A DNA stretch of 64,000 nucleotides, taken from NCBI GenBank assembly GCA_013115145.1, contig JAAPAO010000070.1:1-64000 (forward strand). The letters run 5' to 3'. The notes under the pieces were generated by a model, which was given only the letters and a program-made list of their open reading frames with translations, made no database searches and was not told the origin of the DNA. This document shows, in pieces, positions 11,829 to 21,400 of the stretch. Source of the stretch: Perkinsus chesapeaki. Its lineage: Eukaryota; Perkinsozoa; Perkinsida; Perkinsidae. Each line of letters begins with the position of its first letter. The stretch's first letter is position 1. A program made the translations under genes and the position numbers.

Positions 11829-13420
11829 ATGGCAACATTAGATTTCCAAGGCCTTCTTAAACAAGCAAGAGCTGATAGGCAAAAAGAAAGAGAAGGTAAG
11901 AGTATCATACCAAAGAGGACTTCACCTCAACACGTATGGAATCTTATAATGCGATATAGAGGTTATGAATACCTTTGTAAAAGTGATGATAACAACAATA
12001 ACAACAATGATAATAACAACAATGGTAAGAATAAGGAATTCAAGTTTATTATTGAGTATATCTTCAAGGTAAAAATGGCGAAGCTCCAGCTCCTCAGGCG
12101 CCCCAAGCATCACCGATGATTAAGATGCCAATAGTGTTGTGGGATACTCGGACTAAAGAAGAGTTTGATAAATCTCATATAGCCGGGTTTAACAATGTTA
12201 ATACTAGTGAAGAGGCCCAGATGTTCATGGAGCAGCATGATATGATAGATCAAAGGTTACAACATGAGAAATTATTAATAGTAGCTATGACTGATGGCAA
12301 TGAGGAAGGCACTACTACCCTACCAAATCCTATACAATATGCAGCACATCAAGTTAAATCAGTTAATAGGATATATCTCTCAAGAGGAGGCTATAAAGAA
12401 TTTGAGAAACTGTTCCCTATGTTATGTATTGGTGACGAGTGGGCGGGGGATTCTAAGCCTTACGCATATGGCATTTATCCCATATGGTGTGGTGATGGTG
12501 CTATTACTGGTACTATCCTAGATGGCTCTAATAAGGCTCTTTTGAAAGCTATGAAGGTTACATGGATGTTGGATTTGACACCGAATGGTATAAAGGATGC
12601 AAGTGTGATGTATGATTTACACATGCCATCGATAGATCTTAACATGGCTGCTGAATTTATTAACCTTCATTTGGGCAAGATTGGTATGGTGTGCGGTGGT
12701 GATGACTCTGATAGGCTTATGATAGTATTAGCAGCTGATATGCAGTCTAGAGGCTCTACAGTACAGGCGGCAGTAGCAAGAATGATGACAAGACTAGAAG
12801 GTATTTGGTCTGGCCCAACTACTGGACAATGGCAAAAGCTTGAGGACTTCTATGAACGAGTCGTTGTATCACAAAGACGATCACGATCTTCATCATTCTC
12901 ACCTTTGACACTTGAACGAAGGAACTCTATGGAGGAGATGATTATGATGTTACTACCTCAAGTGCAGTTTAGCCCACCTTCCGATGATGTTAAACTGATA
13001 GTTGAACCAACTAAGGTGTCGAATATAAAAGAGATTGTCGATAAGGCTGGACCACGATTGACAGTTGAGGATGCGGCGGCCATCCTCAAAGATTGGCAAC
13101 AGCTTGATATACACAATTTCGAGAAGCTTGTTGATGTGTTGAAGCCTAGGACTACACCAGAGGCCTCACAGCGTTACGTCTTGGCAGCTTTATCATTGTT
13201 TGTACAAAAAGAATATGAAGCTGGCCGCAATATAGTGATATCTGATCATATTAGAGCTGTGCTTCGAGTGTTGGCTGGTTACTGGTTTGAAGAGTCCCCA
13301 TCAGAATTCGAACAAGGGCATGTACAAGTCCCATTACATAGTGATCAGATACCCGCTACTGTTACTGATTGTATACGACCGGCTGTTATAATACTGGGAG
13401 CGTTACCCGAAGAGGAATAA
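11829..13420 (+). CDS. rhodanese-like / dual-specificity pseudophosphatase
   Basis: Two exons, 11829-12024 and 12069-13420, joined over a 44-nt GT-AG intron (phase 1) give a 515-aa protein. An N-terminal basic/helical part and an Asn/Asp-rich linker lead into a rhodanese-like segment beginning PIVLWDTRTKEEFDKSHIAG (about 12125-12190). A dual-specificity-phosphatase-like domain follows (about 12470-12815), with MWMLDLTPNGIKDASVMYD-type strands and a degenerate signature VCGGDDSDRLMIV (about 12689-12727). The catalytic His is missing and the Cys-to-Arg spacing is six residues instead of five, so dephosphorylation is unlikely. This domain order resembles the MK-STYX (STYXL1) pseudophosphatases, which also join a rhodanese-like to a dead phosphatase domain; that assignment is inference. 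The last roughly 170 aa are helical and unrecognised. The start is the ATG in MATLDFQGLL rather than an upstream in-frame ATG at 11802 that adds an aromatic-rich leader. Confidence 0.75.
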
Positions 13421-13540
13421 ACACACATAGCTTTAATCTTTGTTTCGTCTTAAATACTGATGATAAGATGATATTTTGCGTACTTCTTTCTGGTCTGTGT
13501 TGATTAGTAGTGGTCCTCAAGTTGCTGTTTCGATATCGTT

Positions 13541-14401
13541 ATGGATACACTCAATCGGAGAACACCAATAGCAGCCGCGGGTGCATCCTTCATAACAAAG
13601 TGCCTTTTATATCCAGCAGACACTCTGAAATGTCGAGTGCAGGCTGGTGTACCCCGTAAAGGTCCGATTACCGTCACTGCTTTATACCGAGGGTTGCTAC
13701 CAAAATTGGTGCTCTATGTGCCATACCAATCCTTGTATATGACGTCATATCAATTCTATCGAAGAACTCTTTCGGACTCGGTATTGGCTGAAAAACACCC
13801 GTTGGTGTCGACTGGTGTTGCCGGTGCTTTAGCTGAGATGACTGGTGCATGTATAAGACTTCCTATGGAGGTTATTAAACAAAGAATGCAGACTGGACGA
13901 TACCTTAATTTAAGGGATGCATTCAGATATTCTATGAAGTGAGATTGATAATATCATTGTTGTTAAAATGGAACGTTGTTTAGGTCACCATTGCGGTTCA
14001 TAAATGGTCGGATATTTATCGCCCAAACGATTCTTCATGACATACCATTTGGTATAATACAGTGGACGGCTTTTGAGACTATTACTGATATACAAGCCTC
14101 TAATTCGAGGATCAACAATGGTCCTGGTCGGCATCTAGTAGCCGGTACTCTATCTGGATCTCTAGCAGCCATCCTTACTAACCCAATGGATGTTGTTAAA
14201 ACTAGAGTTGTTACATCTCCTATTAGCGAAGGTACCCCAGCTATATCGACCGTCATACGATCAATCTATGCAGAGGCTGGTGTTAAAGGCTTCTTTAGAG
14301 GTTCGTTCCTTCGATTACTGCATGTTGCCCCGAGTAATGGTGTTTATCTAGCTTTGTTCAGTTTTCTTAATTCTGCTCTTGCCGATAATAATACTGCCTA
14401 G
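13541..14401 (+). CDS. mitochondrial carrier family protein (SAM carrier-like)
   Basis: Inner-membrane solute exchanger of the SLC25 family. Two exons, 13541-13938 and 13984-14401, joined over a 45-nt intron (phase 2) give 271 aa, slightly shorter than the usual 290-310. All three tandem repeats carry the Px[DE]xx[KR] signature: YPADTLKCR in repeat 1 (about 13611-13637), LPMEVIKQR in repeat 2 (about 13860-13887) and NPMDVVKTR in repeat 3 (about 14183-14209). Each is followed by a second helix such as GFFRGSFLRLLHVAPSNGVY. The second-repeat stretch PMEVIKQRMQTGRY and the short loops resemble S-adenosylmethionine carriers (SLC25A26). Substrate is inferred only from that resemblance. No N-terminal targeting extension is present, as usual for carriers. 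Confidence 0.88.
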
Positions 14402-14642
14402 TGTTCCTAGTATGTTGTACACTTGCTTTCTGTAAAAGCATCCTGCCAGTGTTAAGTTTAAGCCAAAGTAAAAAGTAGAAGTCGTGGAAGGGCAATATAT
14501 CCTATCGAGGTCAATTCGTAGGCAAGCGTGCGTGCAGAATATAACACAATCGCGCGCGCCTGCAAAGATCCTGTGTACACTGAGCCACTCAGGCTCAGAT
14601 CTAGACGTGACGCCAAGGTTCTCTCTAGTAAACCAGGTCTTA

Positions 14643-14664
14643 GCCCAGCGGCCGGCCGCTGGGC
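14643..14664. repeat. 22-bp perfect palindrome
   Basis: GCCCAGCGGCC followed directly by its exact reverse complement, with no spacer. It lies 240 bp downstream of the carrier stop codon in a locally G+C-rich segment. Confidence 0.95.
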
Positions 14665-15386
14665 GATAAGAGACTTGTAAAAGCGCTAGTAGCGCGGTCT
14701 CCAAATTCCTTTTTTCCACCCGCCCGCCCAGGCGGTGCACCTCCAGCCCAGGCTCTTGGTGCACGGGTCAGGCAGCCGCCTAGCTCACCGCTAGAACAGC
14801 CACCCGACCTACTACCCAACGCCTGTTCGGAAGGAAGGAGAAGTAAGAATATTTACGAGGATTACTCCTTAGCGCTCTCTATCCTCACCTCAGCTTTATG
14901 CGAGACGCTCGCAAATCGATAAGGAAACACAAACATACGCTTCGATCCAGTATTGCCATGCTCAGTCACACCAAGCCAAGCTAGTTGTAGCTCGTCATCA
15001 ATCGGGTCGTCCCGTAATACTAGACTCAACGTTGGAGTGTCAATGCTGCTATTCATTGAGATTATCGGTACAACAGGTAATCTAGTCAAGTAGACTTCCC
15101 ACCTAATGGTCCTCTAACCCAACTTACATTGCTCTATTCATGTTCATCGAAATGAACCTCCTAGACTAGGAGATTGAACTCAAGTTGAACCCGATCAAAA
15201 CAAGTACCGCCGCCTCCTGATTACTAGTACCCTAGTTCTAGGTCTCAGTTACATTATTCAAAGAACTGAGAGTGATCATCGAGTGTCGAGTTTCCCGAGA
15301 CTATAGTAGTTTGAATCTCACCCGTTTGTGACTCTTCAACTGTATATATTCTGATATATTAGCGAGTCAGTAATGATAGACAGTTA

Positions 15387-15434
15387 CCACTGGTGTATGC
15401 TCCAGCGGAGCATAAACTAGTGGAGCAGCTCCAC
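15387..15434. repeat. two overlapping, mutually exclusive hairpins
   Basis: Hairpin A (15387-15423) has a 17-position stem with one mismatch and one wobble: TATGCTCC/GGAGCATA closed by the triloop AGC, extended outward by CCACT/AGTGG. Hairpin B (15420-15434) is GTGGAGC-A-GCTCCAC, a perfect 7-bp stem. B reuses the last bases of A, so both cannot form at once. No gene is recognised on either side within several hundred bp. Confidence 0.85.
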
Positions 15435-16173
15435 CCTCGCAATCATCGTATACGTAATATGATTCTACAGTATAGCTTCATATATCTAGGAATCCTAAGT
15501 ATGCATAGCTATAGGAACATAGGCTAGGGTATTCATTGACCAAACTTAGCTGTTGCTGAATCCTGAAAAAGAAGTTGCGAAGAGGATGGTTGCGCGTTGT
15601 ATTTCGCCGGCTCCAGCGCTGCGCTCGTGTTTTCTAGTAAACGAGTATAATGAGTTCGCAGAAGTCCACATCGGGGCCTTCGCACTTGGCGAAGCTCGAG
15701 GGGAAGGGGTTTTATTATGTAAATATGGTCTTGTCAAACGGGTGCAGCAAGGGCGTGGCTCACCGATGTTCTTGGAAAAGACAGCCATCATCCACATTCA
15801 CCGTCGAAATCAACAGAAGTGTAATGTCGTACTTGTATTTCGCTCCTTAATCGGCGAAGTACAATTTTCAGCGTGCCTTGCATTGCAGCCACGTCCAGCG
15901 AGATCTCGTTATCCGGAATACTCTGGCTCCTGACGACATGCCGCCAAACCGTACAGACCTCGTCGACTTCACAGCAGAATTGAGATTCGGTAAACTGGAA
16001 TATCGCGCCACTGTGGAACCTATATTGTCGTCATCAACCTCGAGCTAGAGAGAGCTCTCATTAAACAGGTAACGTGTTAACAACTCGTGTTAGTAATAGC
16101 TGACACCAGATGAGTAAGAGCAAGTAAACAACTCACGTAGCAGCCAACAATAACCCAGTGGCACGCATAAACT

Positions 16174-18055
16174 ATGTCTCCCTTGAAGAGGTCCAGGGAC
16201 GGCAACAATAGTAACAGATCTCCGGGAGCAGACTGCACGCATGTACATTACGGTGGACTGACCGAGCAGCAATATACCGCTCCATTGACGAGAACTCCTC
16301 AGCGATACTTTCTTATTTCGATTATATTTTATTCCAATAGGAGCGGCCATTCGTCTACTAAGGTACAGTTCTGATTGGCGTTCCATTGTATGGGTCGTGG
16401 CATACTTCCTGGTTACCTGTCTAAGCTGGATGTATCATCCTATTCTGACTTTCCCTAATGTAAGATATCAATGCTCTTCTTATAGCTATTGTAACGTGAG
16501 TTAGATATGTGTAGCATTCGTATTATGCTGTTATTTTTCTTTCGCTGGTGCTGCTATAACTCATAACTTTATGCACTGCAAAGTAATAACAAACTTCAAT
16601 CACATCCATCTAGGACCTACAGTCTAGCAGATATTTTTTAATGACGACTTCAATCGTGTTTTCCAATGTATCCTGAGCCTGGTTTACGGTCATCCTGTGA
16701 GTAGGTTGCTCACCTTGTCATTTTCCCGATACTTTCTCATTAATAGGTACTTTTGTTCCGGGCCATAATCTATCTCATCATAGATTTACTCAGTTACGCA
16801 AGGATCCGATGAGAACATCGAAATTGAGGTGGTATTCATATTTTCACCAACCTCCTTTTTGGTTCGGGCCCGACTGAGCCGCTCACTCAACAGTTCTCGC
16901 CTAGTATCTAGTGCACCGTTATTTAGATACTCATGGAACTTGCTGAATGGTTTACTATTCCAGCCAACTGTTGCCTGGGATGTGTTAAAGGCTGATATAA
17001 GGTGAGAAACGATATCAGCCGCAATCTGTTAGGGATTTCCCTGTTCACCTGGCAGGTATATTCTAGTACAAAGGGATAATGGTAGACAATACTATGTTAA
17101 TGCTGTAAGAGAGGCATCAACTGTTATATGTGTATCATTGGCATTGGCTATACTAGACTGGAGGAGATTCCTTATATATTTTTATGTAACTATTTCTTTA
17201 TGCTTCTTAACTGCTAATATGCTTTCGGATAGATACCACATTTTTTCGCTCAATGGGCAATTGTCGGTATGAATATGTTACAGCATGATGGGTGTGATGT
17301 GGTAAAGTGTATAAATGTATCATCTCGCCTATTATCACTATTAGGTTGATTATCATGACCAGAAACACAACTACAATGGTTCACGTAACTTTGTAGGATA
17401 TTGGCTTAACTATTTTGCCTTTAATACGGGATATCATTCTATGCATCATCTGTAGCATCTTGATCTCAGTGTAGACAATAGGCAGACTCTATTGAGCATT
17501 TAGTTACCCTAAAATGCATTGGTCTATATTGCCTTATGAGCATGATAAACAGATAAAGCCACATATACATCCACAACTACTTCAACCAAGTAATAATGAT
17601 AAATTATAGACTATTCTTATTTCATCCCCCTTATGCGGGTAGAATACGCTGTCTCTATCGGTTAGGTATGGGTACCTATATCTTTGAGGCGTTCATCTAT
17701 CCCGGTGTTCGGATGCGTTATGATGGCAAGCCTGTTGATATAGACTGTAAGATGGTGCCTATAGTCTAGTGTTCGTATCAATATTCTATGAGGAGGAAGA
17801 GGTTGATGCGAACCCAGGCGCTACCATGTCAGGCGCTAAACGTGAGGAGCCGGACGAGGATTGGATGGTACAGTACTACAGAAAGGGCAAGTCATTCGAT
17901 GATTATGACTTCACTATAATTGATGTGTTGTTGAACGATGGCAACCTTATGTGTGTTGTCATCTGGGTATCATTCAGATACTGAAGATCATCTTTTTCGT
18001 TCTACCTTTCAAGATTCTATGCCCAACATACTCTTCAATCAACAAGGTCGACTAG
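16174..18055 (+). CDS. membrane fatty acid desaturase, copy 2
   Basis: Paralogue of the 9444-11201 gene with the same exon plan. Histidine boxes: THNFMH (about 16560-16577), PGHNLSHHRFTQ (about 16759-16795) and a third box after SRNFVGYWLN (about 17380-17465; the histidines are read from YHSMHHL). The exons AIRLLRYSSDWRS (about 16345-16385), YSWNLLNGLLFQPTVAWD (about 16928-16983), DEDWMVQYYRKGKSFDDY (about 17860-17912) and LPFKILCPTYSSINKVD (ending TAG 18053-18055) align with copy 1. Intron positions and phases agree while most intron sequences differ. The start is uncertain; the ATG at 16174 opens a hydrophilic frame (MSPLKRSRDGNNSNRS) that is one frame off the first sure exon, so another intron or another start is needed. 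All iron-ligand motifs are intact, so it is probably functional. It is separated from copy 1 by two unrelated genes. Confidence 0.75.
17056..17412 (+). repeat. near-identical tract shared with 10274-10630 (copy 2 side)
   Basis: Partner of the copy 1 tract at a constant offset of 6782 bp. Two further conserved blocks follow: 17500-17580 (same offset, 3 differences seen) and about 17666-17752 (about 7 differences). Diverged exon and intron sequence lies between them. Confidence 0.95.
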
Positions 18056-18471
18056 AGGTAAACATTAAAGTGAATGCTTCAACAAGTTTAAAATGGTTTG
18101 ACAAGGATGCTGTAGAAAACGAGTCTTTTTCGTTACAAACTAAATGTTGTTTGGTTAACCTAACAATATACCTGCTTTGTCGGGAGAATGGGAAGAACAA
18201 GAGAGTGTGTTAACTTAAAGCCTGTTGAGAGCTGAGGGACTGACCAAGTGCCCTCTGTACTATAAAAGCCTAGTGGTAGTAGCGAGGACCTCCTCCTGAA
18301 AAAGCTATCAGCGATGAAACCGAAGATTATGTTAGTGACATAGAAGTATTGTGGTCGATTACCACTCAGTATGCCTCAGACAGTATGCTCTGTATGCTCT
18401 CCTACACTCCGGTGCCGATATAGTCTGGACACAACAAATAGTTACAGTTCGGATATATACAGAGACAACCA
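18056..18471. other. intergenic between converging genes
   Basis: 3' ends of desaturase 2 (+) and the coiled-coil gene (-) face each other here. A short plus-strand frame (about 18056-18213) continues past the desaturase stop but has no recognisable content. A TATAAAAG near 18261 has no gene placed to use it. Confidence 0.5.
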
Positions 18472-21400
18472 TCATGTATTAGGCGAATGATGATGCGCCC
18501 TAGCAATCTCAATCCATTGCTGGGTTGAACGTATCACAGAGGGTGGGCTCGATGGTCCATGGTTATGGTGCCTTCCTATTGGTGGTAATGTTATTGATGC
18601 TGTTGTTGCTGATATTCCTAGTCTAGTTCTTGACTCTATCGATAATGCTGGTTTAGTCTTCGGACTTCTCCTATCCTGCTCAGTTGAATTAGATCGCTTA
18701 AGTCTCATTCGTATAGGGGATTGAGGATCAGATCGATAACTAGGCAGAGATGATCTTCGCCGTTCCTTCTTTTGTGATGGATGATGATAATCACCAACAG
18801 GGTTCGCAAATAGAAAGGGAGTAGTCCCTTTCCCTTCTGCCAAGGGTATCTTAATCCGAACAGCAGCAGCAGCAGCTGGTGCTGTCGCCCCACTGAACCT
18901 TATAGGTGGAGGTCGGCGGCGCTGTGCTGGGCTACCCGGTGGTGATCCAGAATGTATTCTATCTCTCTTCGTTGATGACTCCAGCTGTGACATCAAATCA
19001 ATTACCGTTGGTGAGAGGGGTGCTGTAGTGTAGGCATGCTCTAGGCCGCTGTCGTGGTGCTGTAGTCTAGTATGCAACTCTCTAGCTTTATGGGCAAACT
19101 GTAAGGCGTGTTTTGATAAGGCGGCCTCTTCACGTCTTTGTCGGAAATGTCCATCAGCATGCAACATCTGCCATCTCTTTAGGCCAACTCCTCTAGTTAA
19201 TTCTAATCGCATCGTATAAGGGGCGTTAAGTTCATCTTGTTCACTAAATGAATCAGCCCTGTTACGTATGACGTCTGAAATAATATAAGGAAACTATACA
19301 ACTCTAGCGTTCTGGCCTACCACCACTCTAATAACCTACCATTCAGCTCCAAATCTATGCTGCCAGTATCACTAAGTCTACGGTCCTTCTTTATTCTTCT
19401 ACTCCAATAGTGTCCCAGCCTAATACGATAATCCTCTTCACAATTAAGATGCTGAGTCCGTATGCTTTCAATAGCGAAGTCCAATGAATATTTCATCGAC
19501 AGTAGTTGGAGTAACGATGTACCTTACCTTCCTCTATGAGTCTCCTCCTCCTCTTTGCCTTCATCATCATCACTATTAAGGCACTCTACTGGTATTCTAG
19601 CACTCCAATCTTCTACCAACTTAACCTGCATCACCCCTCCTCCTCCTACATATATCGTTCATCCTCCTCCCCCCCTTGTTTACCCAGTTCTTCTTGGATA
19701 TAGGTAAATTCTTATAATATCGATGTACTATCTTAACTGCTTTACGTAGGGACCTAACCTTCCTTTGATATTTCATTATCTCTCTTCTTAATGTTGCCAG
19801 CTCATTCTTAGCCTATCAATAATAGTACTACTGGGGGATGCCTCCTCCAGCAGCAGTGTGATATACTTCCTTTAGCTTAGCAAGCGCCTTCAATGCTTTT
19901 GAGGCCAGCCAATCCCTCTCAAACTTCACTTCATCCAGTTGATTGGTAGCACGACTCCATCTACGTTTCATTGAGTTCAGTTCTACACCCATCACACTCT
20001 GCTTAGCACGGTCTTGCTAAAAGGAGGAGTAGGAGGGTAGTATACGGTCATGTGATGCTATGAACTCACCATGGCTAGAGGTGTCAGCATACCAGGCTTC
20101 CTACCAAGACTGGGGGTCATGGGGCCAGTTCTCTGTAATGGAGTACAGCTGCTGCTGCTTACTGGTATGGGTAATTGTTCTTACATTATGTATGCTACTC
20201 GAGTTCCTCCTTTCCTTTGCCATTTCTAATAAAGATTTTTCAAATGTCCTCTGGCTTGCTGATAGGACACTATCAATAGGTGATGGATATCCTATGTCCT
20301 CCTCCTCCTCCTCCTTTTGTCCTTGGCCTGAGTTGCCAATAGTTGGTCTACCCAGTGACTGTGCCTTACCTTCCGGTATCAATGCTAAAGGTGGTGGTCG
20401 AGACTGTGTATTTAAATTGTATGGTGAGTGTTGGCCAATAGTGGTACGGGCTATTCCTGCTGCTGCTGCTGCTGGACTAGTGGCTCCTCCAGTAGCAGCC
20501 TCACGAACATCATCGATCACTTCATATAACTGTTGTGCAAATACCCCTTTAACCTTATAATAATAACAACAGCATCATACTCTCCTTCTTCTTCTTCTTG
20601 CTTGCCTTGTTGTTGTTGTTTATTCTTTACCTCTTCTAACTGTTCCTGTGCTATTGTCCTTTCAAACTGTATATCAGCCTTTAACTCCTCCATCACTCTC
20701 TCTTGTGCTCTTATAGTGCGTACCATCTCTACACGCTCAATGTCATCCTATGGACAAGGATAGGCCGGGGCCAACAACAACAATAATGATGATATCATTA
20801 TTATTACTACCATCCTGCTGCTCTCCTCTGCCGATTTATTAACTTCCCTCTCCCCCTTTGCCTCTTCCTCCTCCTCAGCTTCTGTCTCTACATCATTATA
20901 TTCTACTCCAGCTTCCTCTAGTAAATACTGTACCATCCTTCTAGTGTACCTTATACCCATATATCTAGTATTACTACTACTACTACTACCCTAATTTATC
21001 CAAAGTACGTGTGAATGCTCCCAATGAAGATGATGATGAAGTATGCTCCAGTATAACATCCATACCCTTCGATATTGATCCATACTCGTGTCTTAACCAT
21101 TCATTAAATATTGATAACAACACTTCATTATCTTTCCTATTATCTCCGTCACCATCACCTCTCATATCTTCAACCACCTTCACCTCCTCCTCTTTTATCC
21201 CACCGTCCGTTGCTTGTGGTATAACTCCACTTGTTGTTGCTGTGGCCTCATGCTGCTGCTCTTCCTCCTCCTGCTGTTGTTGTTGCTGCTGCTGCTGCCG
21301 ACGGTGTTCTACTATCATTCTCTCTATCTTATCCTTCATCATCTTATTATCCTCTATTAACCTATTATATTCATCATCGCTATAATCCCTTTCTGTATTA

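Larger units (their letters stand above)
14402..16173. other. unusual-composition intergenic stretch without a convincing gene
   Basis: This stretch lacks the AAT/CAG tracts of the rest of the window and is visibly richer in G+C, particularly 14480-14800. It holds several inverted repeats: CTGAGCC/GGCTCAG near 14579-14598, a 22-bp palindrome at 14643-14664, GCGCTA-G-TAGCGC near 14683, and paired hairpins at 15387-15434. Short reading frames exist (14862-15089 minus, 15553-15933 plus, and a plus-strand frame near 15890-16045 containing DLVIRNTLAPDDMPPNRTDL) but I recognise none of them and cannot join them into a gene. It could be a decayed mobile element, an exon-poor orphan gene or a non-coding RNA locus. 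Confidence 0.5.

Noticed and set aside
14348-14764. 138-aa minus-strand frame overlapping the carrier 3' end
   Set aside because: It overlaps real coding sequence on the other strand, has no family features and is open mainly because the segment is G+C-rich.
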